The position numbers were made by a program, and so were the translations under genes. 64,000 bases of DNA, taken from positions 496,001 through 560,000 of the forward strand of contig NZ_PJIO01000002.1 in assembly GCF_002929305.1 (NCBI RefSeq), read 5' to 3'. Shown here piece by piece: positions 1-9,312 of this stretch; position 1 is the first letter of the stretch; every line of letters begins with the position of its first letter. Source of the DNA: Arthrobacter sp. GMC3 (lineage in GTDB: Bacteria; Actinomycetota; Actinomycetes; Actinomycetales; Micrococcaceae). Under the pieces are notes generated by a model. It did no database searches. It saw only the letters and a program-made list of their open reading frames with translations, and was not told where the DNA came from.

Positions 1-154
1 AGTTGCGCAGCTTTAGCATCGACTTGCTGACGTGGTTGTACGGTGTGCCCACCATGTCGGCAACGCTTTGGGTCGTCAGGAGCTCCGATTTCCCGGAAGC
101 GTTCAGGACCAGCAAGACGCGCAGACACACATCCGAGAACGCACTCAAACGCAT
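1..154 (-). CDS. Rrf2-family transcriptional regulator, N-terminal part (cut by window edge)
   Basis: Reading the minus strand from an ATG at 154 gives MRLSAFSDVCLRVLLVLNAS, followed by a helix-turn-helix stretch (TTQSVADMVGTPYNHVSKSM). This is the typical start of Rrf2/NsrR/IscR-type winged-helix repressors. The ATG directly follows the TAA of the upstream gene, so the two are probably co-transcribed with manB. Only 51 residues are visible. The C-terminal part, where cysteines for an Fe-S cluster would lie, is outside the window, so it cannot be said whether this is NsrR-like (nitric oxide sensing) or another Rrf2 member. Confidence 0.8.
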   Translation of the reverse strand, partial: MRLSAFSDVCLRVLLVLNASGKSELLTTQSVADMVGTPYNHVSKSMLKLRN

Positions 155-634
155 TTAGTCACCCCAGATTTGGATCTCGCCAGGTTCCAAGAATGGATCG
201 GCAAAGTCCCAACCTTCCGCAGTTTGCTTGTACGGGCGAACAGCGGAGACGCTCACGCCATGGCTGTGCTCGGCCATGATGTGGATGGCGTCGGTTGCGT
301 CGTCCGGCAAGTGGATGTCGCAGACGACGGCGGCGGCACGGTTTTGCTCTTTTTGTTGGCCCAGAGCCTCGTAGAGGTCCGCGATCATGGTGTCGGCGTC
401 GAGCTCGGTTTCCTCTTCGCCTTCCACGGTGTTCGGCGAGACGGCCACCAAGCTGATGTCGCCGTCGTTGCTGACCACCAAGGCCACCGGCAAGAACGCG
501 CCGTGGGCTTCAATCTGGTCCCCGGCCACACCCAGTGCCGTGCCAATGAGCTTGTTCAAGTCGTCCTGGACCAGTGCGTCCTGGGCCGACTGCTCGCCGC
601 TGACCTGCTCAGCCGCCGTGTTATTCGTATCCAT
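155..634 (-). CDS. Conserved acidic protein of unknown function
   Basis: 159 residues, soluble and strongly acidic in the N-terminal half, with no signal peptide or membrane segment. An AGGAGT ribosome site sits just upstream of the ATG at 634. The gene lies 21 bp downstream of the phosphomannomutase gene and abuts the Rrf2 regulator, so the three probably form one transcript. I do not recognise the family. The segment DGDISLVAVSPNTVEGEEE and a C-terminus rich in Trp and Phe suggest a small folded alpha/beta protein, but no function is proposed. Confidence 0.75.
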   Translation of the reverse strand: MDTNNTAAEQVSGEQSAQDALVQDDLNKLIGTALGVAGDQIEAHGAFLPVALVVSNDGDISLVAVSPNTVEGEEETELDADTMIADLYEALGQQKEQNRAAAVVCDIHLPDDATDAIHIMAEHSHGVSVSAVRPYKQTAEGWDFADPFLEPGEIQIWGD

Positions 635-655
635 CGGTACTCCTAAAAATGGGTA

Positions 656-2071
656 TTACTGGCGGACCAGTGCCAGGACGGCGTCGCGGATGTCGGCCAT
701 AGTGCTGGCATCCACGGCCTCGGCGTTCAGTCGCAGGAAAGGTTCGGTGTTGGAGGCGCGCAGGTTGAACCACCACTGGCCGTTGTTGGCGATGAAGGTC
801 AGGCCATCGAGCTCATCAATGGTGACTTCGTCATTAGTGTAGGCCGCACGGACGCGGGCCACAGCGGCAGGAACATCGGACAGCTGGGAGTTGATCTCGC
901 CGCTGGAAACGTAGGGCTCGTATTCGCGCCCCAGCTCGGACAGCGGGCCATCCTGCTCGCCCAGGGCAGCCAGGACGTGCATGGCGGCCAACATGCCGGT
1001 GTCAGCGTTAAAGAAATCGCGGAAGTAGTAGTGCGCGGAGTGCTCTCCGCCAAACACGGCGCCTTCGGCAGCCATGGTGGCTTTGATGAAGGAGTGGCCC
1101 ACACGGGTGCGCACCGGGCGGCCGCCGTCGTGCTCGATCAGTTCGGGCACGGCGCGCGAGGTGATGAGGTTGTGGATCACAGTGGGGTGTTCCTCGCCCA
1201 GAGCCTTGGCGCGGGCGATCTCGCGGCGAGCCACCAAAGCTGTCACAGCGGAGGGGGACAGTGGGGCGCCGAGTTCGTCGATGACAAAGCAGCGGTCCGC
1301 GTCGCCGTCGAACGCCAGGCCAATGTCTGCGCCATGCTTGACCACGGCCGCCTGGAGGTCCACCAGGTTGGCCGGCTCCAAGGGGTTGGCGGGGTGGTTG
1401 GGGAAAGTGCCGTCCAGCTCAAAGTACAGCGGCACGATCTCAAACGGCAGACCGGCCAGCAGGGTGTCGCCCAGGACGGCCGGGGTGGTCATGCCGGCCA
1501 TGCCGTTGCCGGCGTCCACCACCACTTTCAGGGGGCGGGAGCCGGTCAGGTCCACCAGGGAGCGCAGGTACTCGGCGTAGTTCTTGAGAACGTCCGCCTC
1601 GGTGATGGTGCCCGTTGCCGGGGCGGTGGGGACGCCGTCGGTCAAGTATTTTTGGGCCAGGTCGCGGATGTCCATCAACCCGGTCTCGGAGGAAACGGGC
1701 ACAGCGCCGGCCTTGGCCATCTTCATGCCGTTGTACTCGGCCGGGTTGTGGCTGGCGGTGAACACCGTTCCGGCTGCATTGAGTGAGCCACAGGCAAAGT
1801 ACAGCTCGTCGGTGGAGATCAGGCCCAGGAGCTGGACGTTGGCGCCGCGACCGGCGGCACCGGTGGCAAACGCCTGGGAGAACTCGGGGGAGGAGGGACG
1901 CATGTCCCCGCCCACCAGCACGGTTTCGCCGGACAGGCCCAGTACATCGACAAATGCGGCGCCAACGGCGTGGACGGATTCGGCGGTGATGCTCTCGCCC
2001 ACGATGCCGCGTACGTCATAGGCTTTGAAGGAGCTGGACAGGTCAACGGGTACATTCTCTGCAGTAGTCAC
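656..2071 (-). CDS. manB: Phosphomannomutase/phosphoglucomutase
   Basis: Interconverts mannose-6-phosphate and mannose-1-phosphate (and usually the glucose equivalents), feeding GDP-mannose and cell-envelope glycan synthesis in the cytoplasm. The 471 residues carry all alpha-D-phosphohexomutase signatures: the phosphoserine loop TASHNP at 105-110, the Mg-binding DGDADR at 255-260, and the sugar-binding GEHS at 342-345. Length is normal for the family. The start is a GTG at 2071 with a weak ribosome site; no in-frame ATG fits better. It is the first gene of a probable three-gene minus-strand unit and is divergent from the RecQ-like gene. Confidence 0.93.
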   Translation of the reverse strand: MTTAENVPVDLSSSFKAYDVRGIVGESITAESVHAVGAAFVDVLGLSGETVLVGGDMRPSSPEFSQAFATGAAGRGANVQLLGLISTDELYFACGSLNAAGTVFTASHNPAEYNGMKMAKAGAVPVSSETGLMDIRDLAQKYLTDGVPTAPATGTITEADVLKNYAEYLRSLVDLTGSRPLKVVVDAGNGMAGMTTPAVLGDTLLAGLPFEIVPLYFELDGTFPNHPANPLEPANLVDLQAAVVKHGADIGLAFDGDADRCFVIDELGAPLSPSAVTALVARREIARAKALGEEHPTVIHNLITSRAVPELIEHDGGRPVRTRVGHSFIKATMAAEGAVFGGEHSAHYYFRDFFNADTGMLAAMHVLAALGEQDGPLSELGREYEPYVSSGEINSQLSDVPAAVARVRAAYTNDEVTIDELDGLTFIANNGQWWFNLRASNTEPFLRLNAEAVDASTMADIRDAVLALVRQ

Positions 2072-2151
2072 GACACCATGGTACCGGGCACGAGTGACTA
2101 ACCGGGATGGTTATCCACAGATTCGGTGGCCAGAGGGTTGAGGGGATTCCA

Positions 2152-4344
2152 ATGTCGGTGGCCCCTGAAATACTTAGGACCATGACACCAAGCCAGTCCC
2201 AGTCCCTGCCGTCAACTGCCGTTGAGTCCTCCGCCACCCGCGAGCAGGCGTTGGTGGTGCTGCGAAAGCTGGTGGGGCGGGCGGATGCGGACTTCCACGA
2301 CGGCCAGTTTGAGGCCATTGAGGCACTGGTCGACGCCGGACGGCGGGCTTTGGTGGTTCAGCGCACCGGTTGGGGGAAGTCGGCTGTGTACTTCGTGTCC
2401 TCGTTGCTGCTCCGGGCCAGGGGCGCCGGCCCCACGCTGATCGTCTCCCCGTTGCTGGCCCTGATGCGGGATCAGGTGGCCGCCGCCGAGCGGGCTGGGG
2501 TGCGTGCCATGGCCATCAACTCGGCCAACGCCACCGAATGGGATCTGGTCTCCGCGGCCCTGGCGGCTGACGAAGTGGATGTGCTGCTTGTCTCCCCGGA
2601 ACGGCTGACCAACCCGTCCTTCAGGGAAAACCAGTTGCCCACCCTGATCCGCCGCACAGGGCTGCTGGTGATTGACGAGGCCCACTGCATCTCCGATTGG
2701 GGCCATGATTTCCGCCCCGACTACCGCCGGATCGCGGACCTCATAGCCCAGTTGCCGGCCTCGGTCCCGGTACTGGCCACCACGGCCACGGCAAATTCCC
2801 GGGTGGTTGCCGACATTGAGGAGCAGTTGGGTGCCGGCGTGTTCACCATTAGGGGACCGCTGGCGCGAAAGTCGCTCCGGCTGGGCGTGCTCCGCCTTGC
2901 CGAGTCACGGGACCGGCTGGGCTGGCTGCTCACTCACCTGGCCGAGCTGCCCGGCAGCGGCATTATCTACACCTTGACCGTCTCGGCCGCCGAGGACACG
3001 GCCCGCCTTTTGGCGGAGGCCGGGCATGCGGTCAAGGCGTATACGGGCCGAACTGACACCATGGAACGTGAAGCCCTGGAAGAGGCGCTCAAGGGCAATC
3101 AGGTCAAGGCCCTGGTTGCCACCAGCGCCCTGGGCATGGGCTTCGACAAACCAGACCTCGGGTTCGTGATTCACCTGGGTGCGCCGTCGTCCCCGGTGGC
3201 CTACTACCAGCAGGTGGGCCGTGCCGGCCGTGGCAGTGCCAACGCCGACGTCCTGCTCATGCCGGGGGCAGAGGACCAGGACATTTGGCAGTATTTCGCG
3301 ACGGCTTCTATGCCGGCTCAGGACAAGGCCATGGCGGTTTTGGAGGCCCTGGGTGGGGCCGCCAAACCCATGTCGACTCCCGCACTGGAAGCCCGTGTGG
3401 ACTTGCGGCGCACCCCGCTGGAACTGCTCCTGAAGGTCTTGGCAGTGGACGGGGCCGTGCGGAGGGTCTCCGGTGGCTGGGAATCGACGGGGCAACCGTG
3501 GTTTTACGACATCGAACGCTATGAACGCATTGCCCAGGCCCGTGTGGACGAGCAGCAGTCAATGATTGTGTACGAGAAAATGTCCGGCTGCAGGATGGAG
3601 TACTTGGCATCCGCCCTCGATGACACCACGGCGGCTCCCTGCGGGCGGTGTGATTCGTGCGCCGGACGGTGGTTCCCCACGGACATAGGCTCCGGCGCCG
3701 TGGAGGCTGCAGGCGAATCTCTGAACCATGCCGGACTGCCCATTGATCCGCGCACACTCTGGCCCACGGGCATGGACAGGCTGGGCGTACCGGTAAAGGG
3801 CAAGCTCAAGGCCGACGAACAAGTGCAGCAGGGACGGGTGCTCGCCAGAATGACGGACCTGGGGTGGGGCAATTCGCTGCGGGCCATGTTCGCCGCAGGG
3901 GCGCCGGACGCGCCGCTCGATCCTGCCATGGCGCAGGCAGTGGTGGGTGTGCTGCGCGATTGGGGTCAGGCGAGGTGGGCCGGTGCTGGCCGCCCGGTAG
4001 CCGTGGTCTCCATGCCGTCCCGTACCCGGCCCGAGTTGGTGCGCTCGCTGGCGCAGGCCATGTGTGAGATTGGCAAGTTGCCGTACCTGGGGGAGCTGTC
4101 CTACGAATTTGGCGGGCCCACCGGGCAGCGCGGTGGCAACAGCGCCTACCGTTTGGCCGGAGTCTGGGACCGGATCTCGGTAGGTCCGGACCTTGCCGCC
4201 GCACTCGCCGCGTATCCGGGTGGGCCGGTCCTGCTGATCGATGACCTCGTGGATAGCCGCTGGACGCTGACGGTCGCCGGCCGGGCCCTGCGTCTTGCCG
4301 GTGCCACCCAGGTGCTGCCGCTGGTCCTGGCACAGGCGGCGTAG
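2152..4344 (+). CDS. recQ: RecQ-family ATP-dependent DNA helicase with C-terminal PRTase-like segment
   Basis: A superfamily 2 3'-5' DNA helicase acting in recombination and fork repair. From the ATG at 2152 (730 residues; GAGGGG ribosome site 6 bp upstream) it has a Walker A TGWGKS near 72-77, the DEAH box in VIDEAHCISDWGHDFRPDYR near 172, motif III ATTATA, and motifs V-VI in GMGFDKPDLG and QQVGRAGR. The four cysteines of the RecQ zinc site follow (CRMEY...CGRCDSC). The final 150 residues do not look like an HRDC domain. They end in VLLIDDLVDSRWTLTVAGRA, resembling the PRPP-binding loop of type I phosphoribosyltransferases. In-frame ATGs at 2107 and 2182 are alternative starts. Confidence 0.9.
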   Translation: MSVAPEILRTMTPSQSQSLPSTAVESSATREQALVVLRKLVGRADADFHDGQFEAIEALVDAGRRALVVQRTGWGKSAVYFVSSLLLRARGAGPTLIVSPLLALMRDQVAAAERAGVRAMAINSANATEWDLVSAALAADEVDVLLVSPERLTNPSFRENQLPTLIRRTGLLVIDEAHCISDWGHDFRPDYRRIADLIAQLPASVPVLATTATANSRVVADIEEQLGAGVFTIRGPLARKSLRLGVLRLAESRDRLGWLLTHLAELPGSGIIYTLTVSAAEDTARLLAEAGHAVKAYTGRTDTMEREALEEALKGNQVKALVATSALGMGFDKPDLGFVIHLGAPSSPVAYYQQVGRAGRGSANADVLLMPGAEDQDIWQYFATASMPAQDKAMAVLEALGGAAKPMSTPALEARVDLRRTPLELLLKVLAVDGAVRRVSGGWESTGQPWFYDIERYERIAQARVDEQQSMIVYEKMSGCRMEYLASALDDTTAAPCGRCDSCAGRWFPTDIGSGAVEAAGESLNHAGLPIDPRTLWPTGMDRLGVPVKGKLKADEQVQQGRVLARMTDLGWGNSLRAMFAAGAPDAPLDPAMAQAVVGVLRDWGQARWAGAGRPVAVVSMPSRTRPELVRSLAQAMCEIGKLPYLGELSYEFGGPTGQRGGNSAYRLAGVWDRISVGPDLAAALAAYPGGPVLLIDDLVDSRWTLTVAGRALRLAGATQVLPLVLAQAA

Positions 4345-4379
4345 CCGGCCCGGCTGCGCGAGAAGTGCGGCTCTCCACC

Positions 4380-4423
4380 AAAATGGGGGCTGGTGCCCGC
4401 ACCGAGCCACCAGCCCCCATTTT
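4380..4423. terminator. Bidirectional hairpin terminator
   Basis: Perfect 16-bp stem (4380-4395 with 4408-4423, AAAATGGGGGCTGGTG and its complement) with a 12-nt loop and A/T runs at both bases. It separates the convergent recQ and SDR genes. Confidence 0.75.
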
Positions 4424-4481
4424 CGCTTCGCGCCGGACTTTTCGGCGCCCCATGGGTGACGCCGCGTTGTTTTGTTTGGTT

Positions 4482-5240
4482 CTACTCGCCGGCGGGGCGG
4501 ATACGGAGGGCTTGCATGCCGCCGTCGACGGCAATCGAGGTGCCGGTGGTGGAGCCCGAGAGGGGGCTGGCCAGGTAGGCCACCGCTCCCGCCACTTCCT
4601 CGGCCTTCACTAGACGGCCGTGCGGCTGTCGCGCGTTCAATGCGGCGCGTTCTGCGGCTGGATCAGCGGCGCTGGAGAGCAAACGGCCCACCCACGGGGT
4701 GTCGGCGGTGCCGGGGTTCACGCAGTTGACGCGAACACCTTCACGCAAATGATCGGCTGCCATCGCCTGGGTCAATGACAGCACAGCGCCCTTGGTGGCC
4801 GAGTACAACGCGCGTTGGGGCAGGCCGGCAGTGGCCGCGATGGAGCAGGTGTTGACAATGGCGGCGGCGGTGGACTGGCGCAGGTGCGGCAGTGCCGCCC
4901 GGCTCACCCTGACCATGCCGATGACGTTGATGTCCCAGACGCGAGCCCATTCGGCGTCGTCGTTGTCCTCAACGGTGCCCTGAGCGCCAATGCCGGCATT
5001 GTTAATGACAATGTCCACGCCACCAAACGCTGCCACTGTGCCGTCGATCGCGGCCTTGACCGATGCATCGTTGGCGACGTCGCAGACAAAACCAAGCTGA
5101 CCGGCGGGGAGTTCGGTGGGGTTGAGGTCAAGTACGGCGACCTGAGCGCCCATGGCCTGCAGCCTTTCGGCAATCGCAGCCCCAATGCCTGATGCGCCGC
5201 CGGTGACAACTGCTGTAAGTGATGAAAGTTCCTGGCTCAT
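4482..5240 (-). CDS. SDR-family dehydrogenase, probable 2-keto-3-deoxy-L-fuconate dehydrogenase
   Basis: A classical short-chain dehydrogenase of 252 residues: cofactor loop TGGASGIG at 13-20, NAG at 81-83, catalytic Ser133, and YxxxK with Tyr146 and Lys150. In the non-phosphorylating L-fucose pathway, an SDR oxidises 2-keto-3-deoxy-L-fuconate at C4 to the 2,4-diketo acid. The gene directly follows the FAH-family hydrolase (stop TAG abuts ATG, with GGAGG inside the end of that gene), so the two are translationally linked. The fold is certain from motifs. The substrate is inferred from its neighbours. Confidence 0.88.
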   Translation of the reverse strand: MSQELSSLTAVVTGGASGIGAAIAERLQAMGAQVAVLDLNPTELPAGQLGFVCDVANDASVKAAIDGTVAAFGGVDIVINNAGIGAQGTVEDNDDAEWARVWDINVIGMVRVSRAALPHLRQSTAAAIVNTCSIAATAGLPQRALYSATKGAVLSLTQAMAADHLREGVRVNCVNPGTADTPWVGRLLSSAADPAAERAALNARQPHGRLVKAEEVAGAVAYLASPLSGSTTGTSIAVDGGMQALRIRPAGE

Positions 5241-6131
5241 CTAGGCCTCCTGTGAAGTGGTGGTGGTTCCTGCCCGGAAGAACTCTTGGCGCTGGCGGCC
5301 CAAACCGGCAATTTCAACTTCCACCACGTCGCCGTCATGGATGTAGGGGAAGCGCCCGGAGAGGGCGACGCCTTCGGGGGTGCCGGTCAAAACTACGTCG
5401 CCCGGTTCCAGCACCATGTACTGGCTCAGGTGGTGAATGACTGTGGGGACGTCGAAGATCAGATCGGCGGTATTGGAATCCTGGCGAGGCTCGCCGTTGA
5501 CCCAGCTGCGCAAGCGCAGATTGTTGGCGTCGACGTCGGAGGCCGGCACCAGCCACGGACCCAGCGGGGTGGATTTGGGCAGCGACTTGCCCTTGGTCCA
5601 CTGGCCGGCTGCACCGGGGATCTGGTACTCGCGCTCGGAAAGGTCGTTGGCAACCACATAGCCGGCCACCGCGGAGGCGGCTTCTTCAACGCTGGAAAGG
5701 TAGCTAACCTCGCGCCCGATCACCACCGCTAGTTCCACTTCCCAGTCGTACTTGGCTGAGAGCGGCGGGATCGGTGAGGGGTCGTTGGGGCCAACCACCG
5801 TGTTGTTCGGCTTCAGGAAGACCACCGGGATGGTGGGCGGCAGCGCTCCCGATTCGGCCGCATGCGCGGCGTAGTTCATGCCAATGCAGATGACGCTGTT
5901 GGGCCGGGCGATGGGGGATCCGATCCGCAAGGCCTCGGCACCTTCCAGCTCGGGGAGTTCACCGCGTTCGACGGCGGCACTCAGGGTTGCAAGCCCGTTG
6001 CCTGCCAGGAAGTCGCCGGTGATATCGGCGGTGATGCTGCGGGCGTCATAAATCCGCTCGGCACCGTTGGGGTCGGTGGAGATGGCAACAGGGATTTCCG
6101 CACCCTGGGAGCCAAGACGTGCAATCTTCAT
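5241..6131 (-). CDS. FAH-family hydrolase, probable 2,4-diketo-3-deoxy-L-fuconate hydrolase
   Basis: A fumarylacetoacetate hydrolase-superfamily enzyme. The metal-binding acidic triad is visible in KYDWEVEL (near residue 130) and YVVANDLSERE. A C-terminal GDVVLTGTPEGV motif is typical of the family. In the L-fucose pathway this enzyme cleaves 2,4-diketo-3-deoxy-L-fuconate to pyruvate and L-lactate. The ATG at 6131 is preferred over the one at 6140 because GGAGGA lies about 10 bp upstream of it and almost touches the other. It starts the minus-strand arm of the fucose cluster and is divergent from the fuconate dehydratase gene across a shared operator region. Confidence 0.88.
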   Translation of the reverse strand: MKIARLGSQGAEIPVAISTDPNGAERIYDARSITADITGDFLAGNGLATLSAAVERGELPELEGAEALRIGSPIARPNSVICIGMNYAAHAAESGALPPTIPVVFLKPNNTVVGPNDPSPIPPLSAKYDWEVELAVVIGREVSYLSSVEEAASAVAGYVVANDLSEREYQIPGAAGQWTKGKSLPKSTPLGPWLVPASDVDANNLRLRSWVNGEPRQDSNTADLIFDVPTVIHHLSQYMVLEPGDVVLTGTPEGVALSGRFPYIHDGDVVEVEIAGLGRQRQEFFRAGTTTTSQEA

Positions 6132-6262
6132 GGATTTCATTCCTCCGTGACCGCTGAAACTGGCGGTCGTAGTGTGCCTAAGGACCTATCCGGCGCCTTA
6201 ACATCTGAGCTTTTAGGCCACTTTACCCATAACTTTCGGTAAATTCAGCATTATTGCCCACA

Positions 6263-6292
6263 TTGACATGCAAAACATCCGATGTTTAGCTT
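6263..6292 (+). promoter_or_regulatory. Promoter with embedded 15-bp palindromic operator
   Basis: TTGACA (6263-6268) is spaced 17-18 bp from a weak TTAGCT/TAGCTT -10. Between them lies the perfect palindrome AAACATC-C-GATGTTT (6273-6287). An identical 15-mer occurs at 11149-11163. Its position between -35 and -10 fits repression by the FadR-type regulator encoded at the end of the cluster. The rest of the 208-bp divergent region (6132-6339) holds no gene. Confidence 0.7.
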
Positions 6293-6339
6293 GAGCTAAC
6301 TTTTCTCTGACCATCCCCCAACTTGCAGGAGCAACAATC

Positions 6340-7680
6340 GTGAGCACAGTCATTGCCGTGGAGACCAGCGACGTTCGTTTTCCGACGTCGCGCGATTTGG
6401 ATGGCTCGGACGCCATGAACCCGGATCCTGACTATTCCGCGGCCTACCTGCGCGTGGTGACTGACAGTGAAGACGGTCACGAAGGACATGGTTTTGTGTT
6501 CACGATTGGCCGCGGTAACGATGTGGAAACCGCCGCCATCAAGGCCCTTACCCCCTACCTCCTGAACCGCAACGTTGAAGAGCTGATTGCCGACATGGGT
6601 GCAACCTGGAAGGAGCTGGCCCACGATTCCCAGCTGCGCTGGCTGGGGCCGGAAAAGGGCGTCATGCACATGGCTATCGGCGCGGTCATCAATGCGCTCT
6701 GGGATCTGAAGGCCAAGCGTGCCGGACTTCCCCTGTGGCAGCTACTGGCACAAATGACGCCGGAGGAACTGGTCGACCTGGTGGACTTCCGCTACCTCAC
6801 TGACGCCTTGACGCGTGCCGAGGCCCTGGAAATTCTGTCGGCGGCCGTGCCGGGCCGTGCCGAACGCACCGCTACTTTGCTGGCGGAGGGCTACCCGGGA
6901 TACACAACGACGCCGGGCTGGCTGGGGTACTCGGATGAGAAGCTGACCCGTCTGGCCCACGAGGCCGTGGCGGACGGTTTCAAGCAGATCAAACTCAAGG
7001 TCGGGGCCGACTTGAACGATGACATTCGCCGTTTGCGTGCAGCCCGCGCCGCCGTTGGACCCGATATTAAGATTGCCGTGGACGCTAACCAGCGCTGGGA
7101 CGTGGCAGAAGCCATCGAATGGATGAGCCACCTGGCCGAGTTCGACATCGCCTGGATTGAGGAGCCCACCAGCCCCGATGACATTTTGGGCCATGCGGCC
7201 ATTGCCCGTGGCGTGGCCCCCATTCCTGTTGCTACTGGCGAGCATGTGCAAAACAGGGTGGTGTTCAAGCAGATGTTGCAGGCCGATGCGCTCCAGGTGC
7301 TGCAAATCGACGCCGCCCGGGTGGCAGGTGTCAACGAGAATGTGGCCATTTTGCTGCTCGCGGCCAAGTTCGGTGTCCGGGTGTGCCCGCACGCAGGAGG
7401 GGTGGGGCTCTGCGAGGCCGTGCAGCACCTTTCAATGTTTGACTTCGTGGCGGTGTCCGGCAAAAAGGATGACCGCATGATTGAATTTGTGGATCACCTG
7501 CACGAACACTTCATCACCCCCATTGACGTCCACGACGGCTGCTACTTTCCGCCCACAACTCCCGGTGGTGGCAGCGAAATGCATGCTGCCTCGATCGCCG
7601 AGTACACCTTCCCGGACGGTGGCTTCTGGCGTGCGGACGCCCAGGCTCAGGACGCGCACCATAAGAAAGTGACGGTTTAG
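6340..7680 (+). CDS. L-fuconate dehydratase (enolase superfamily)
   Basis: Dehydrates L-fuconate to 2-keto-3-deoxy-L-fuconate. The 446 residues show the mandelate racemase/enolase plan: KxK with Lys218 and Lys220, metal ligands Asp248, Glu274 and Glu301, and general acid/base His351 in the segment [10 protein letters not shown]. The long N-terminal capping domain with the FGRGND-like loop (FTIGRGND) is typical of fuconate dehydratases. It starts with GTG at 6340, with AGGAG 8 bp upstream. It is the first gene of the plus-strand fucose operon, followed after 4 bp by the fucosidase. Confidence 0.92.
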   Translation: MSTVIAVETSDVRFPTSRDLDGSDAMNPDPDYSAAYLRVVTDSEDGHEGHGFVFTIGRGNDVETAAIKALTPYLLNRNVEELIADMGATWKELAHDSQLRWLGPEKGVMHMAIGAVINALWDLKAKRAGLPLWQLLAQMTPEELVDLVDFRYLTDALTRAEALEILSAAVPGRAERTATLLAEGYPGYTTTPGWLGYSDEKLTRLAHEAVADGFKQIKLKVGADLNDDIRRLRAARAAVGPDIKIAVDANQRWDVAEAIEWMSHLAEFDIAWIEEPTSPDDILGHAAIARGVAPIPVATGEHVQNRVVFKQMLQADALQVLQIDAARVAGVNENVAILLLAAKFGVRVCPHAGGVGLCEAVQHLSMFDFVAVSGKKDDRMIEFVDHLHEHFITPIDVHDGCYFPPTTPGGGSEMHAASIAEYTFPDGGFWRADAQAQDAHHKKVTV

Positions 7681-7684
7681 GGCT

Positions 7685-9001
7685 ATGCCGGAGCAAGTTC
7701 ACATCGATCACGCGCCGTGGTTCACCGAAGACCGTTTTGGCATGTTTGTGCACTGGGGCTTGTACTCTCTGGCGGCCCGGCACGAATGGGTCAAGTACAG
7801 GGAGGAGATCTCCACGGCGGGGTATCAAAAATACTTTGACCACTTTGACCCCGATCTTTACGATCCACGCGAATGGGCGGCCGCGGCTAAAAAGGCTGGC
7901 ATGAAGTACGTAGTGCTGACCACCAAGCACCACGACGGATTCTGTTTGTGGGATTCAGCCTTGACCGACTACAAGGCCAGCAACACGCCATACGGCAAAG
8001 ACTTACTGGCACCTTATGTTGCGGCGTTGCGCGAGGCCGGCCTCAAAGTCGGTTTCTACCACTCGGTCATCGATTGGCATCACCCCGATTTTGCCATTGA
8101 CGGCAACCACTCCGAGCGGAACAACCCGGCTGCGGCGGAGCTCAACAAGACCCGCGACGGCGCCAAATACAGAGAGTACCTCCACGGTCAGGTCCGCGAA
8201 CTGCTGAGCAACTATGGCCAGATCGACTACCTGTTCTTCGACTTCTCCTACCCCACTGTTGGCGGCACCGCCTCGGCCGGGACAAAGTTCCCGGGCAAGG
8301 GCCGCAAGGACTGGGGCTCTGAGGAACTCATGGGCATGATCCGTGAACTGCAACCCGGGATCGTGGTCAATGACCGCCTGGATTACCCCGGCGACTTCGT
8401 TACCCCGGAGCAGTATCAGCCTGCCGGGGCCATGTTCAGCGGTGGCAAGGAAGTGCCGTGGGAGGCCTGCCAGACACTCAATGGCAGCTGGGGTTATGAC
8501 CGGGACAACCTTGACTACAAATCCGCGGACCTATTGGTGCGAATGCTGATCGATGGGGTTTCTAAGGGCGGCAACCTGCTGCTCAATGTGGGCCCCACAG
8601 CCCGCGGTGAGATTGATTCGCGTGCCCACGACGCGCTGGACGGCATGGGTGAATGGATGCGCGTCCACAGCAGATCCATCTACGGTGCGGGCGCTGCCGA
8701 TGCGTTGGCGCCGCTGGATGCGCGATACACCCGCCGCGGTAACCGGCTGTATCTGCACCTTTTTGCGTGGCCATTCCAGTTTGTTCACCTGCCCGGCCTT
8801 GCCGGGAAAGTGAAGTACGCCCAGCTGCTCAACGATGCCTCCGAGGTGGCCATGATGGTCCTTGAACCGGGTCAGGAGGCCGGGCACATGACCCCGGCCG
8901 GTCAAGACGCCGGGACCCTGACACTGAAACTTCCGGTGCAGCGCCCCAACGTGGCAGTGCCCGTCATCGAGCTGTTCCTCAACGACGAAAGTGATTTCTG
9001 A
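7685..9001 (+). CDS. Alpha-L-fucosidase, GH29 family, cytoplasmic
   Basis: Hydrolyses terminal alpha-L-fucosides to free L-fucose. The 438 residues carry GH29 hallmarks: HWGLYSL near 23, TTKHHDGFCLWDS at 79-91, and the nucleophile strand IDYLFFDFSYP with Asp186 the likely nucleophile. No signal peptide is present, so fucosylated oligosaccharides must be imported before hydrolysis, consistent with the ABC importer downstream. The stop TGA overlaps the ATG of the mutarotase gene by one base. The family call is firm; linkage specificity cannot be read from the sequence. Confidence 0.93.
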   Translation: MPEQVHIDHAPWFTEDRFGMFVHWGLYSLAARHEWVKYREEISTAGYQKYFDHFDPDLYDPREWAAAAKKAGMKYVVLTTKHHDGFCLWDSALTDYKASNTPYGKDLLAPYVAALREAGLKVGFYHSVIDWHHPDFAIDGNHSERNNPAAAELNKTRDGAKYREYLHGQVRELLSNYGQIDYLFFDFSYPTVGGTASAGTKFPGKGRKDWGSEELMGMIRELQPGIVVNDRLDYPGDFVTPEQYQPAGAMFSGGKEVPWEACQTLNGSWGYDRDNLDYKSADLLVRMLIDGVSKGGNLLLNVGPTARGEIDSRAHDALDGMGEWMRVHSRSIYGAGAADALAPLDARYTRRGNRLYLHLFAWPFQFVHLPGLAGKVKYAQLLNDASEVAMMVLEPGQEAGHMTPAGQDAGTLTLKLPVQRPNVAVPVIELFLNDESDF

Positions 9002-9312
9002 TGCAAAAGATCGCCCTGCACACCAGGCTCAAGCCCGGCAAGGAAGCCGAATACGAATCCGTCCATGCGGCCATCAGCGACGAACTCGACGCGGCCATGC
9101 GCGCAGCTGGTGTGCATCATTGGGATATTTGGCGCAGCGGACGCGAGCTTTTCCATGTGGTTGAGGTGGACGATTACCAGGCCACGCGCAAGGAACTCGC
9201 CACCAACCCCGTGAACATCGCCTGGCAGGCCGTCATGGCAGAGCTGCTCGAGGTGGAGGACGACTACTCGGGCAATGACATGGGCCTGGCGAAAGTGTGG
9301 GAGCTGCCATGA
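9001..9312 (+). CDS. L-rhamnose/L-fucose mutarotase family protein
   Basis: 103 residues of the RhaM/YiiL (DUF718) mutarotase fold, with HTRLKPGKEAEYESVHA at the N-terminus and WDIWRSGRELFHVVEVDD in the centre. Members interconvert anomers of 6-deoxy-L-sugars. Lying between the fucosidase and the fucose dehydrogenase, it probably supplies the beta-anomer of L-fucose to the dehydrogenase. The start overlaps the fucosidase stop (TGATG), and its own stop overlaps the AKR start (ATGA), so translation is coupled through the operon. Confidence 0.88.
   Translation: MQKIALHTRLKPGKEAEYESVHAAISDELDAAMRAAGVHHWDIWRSGRELFHVVEVDDYQATRKELATNPVNIAWQAVMAELLEVEDDYSGNDMGLAKVWELP

Noticed and set aside
2111-2119. 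TTATCCACA, a consensus DnaA box upstream of the RecQ-like gene.
   Set aside because: A single 9-mer of this kind is expected by chance about once per 130 kb per strand, and no cluster of boxes or origin genes is nearby.
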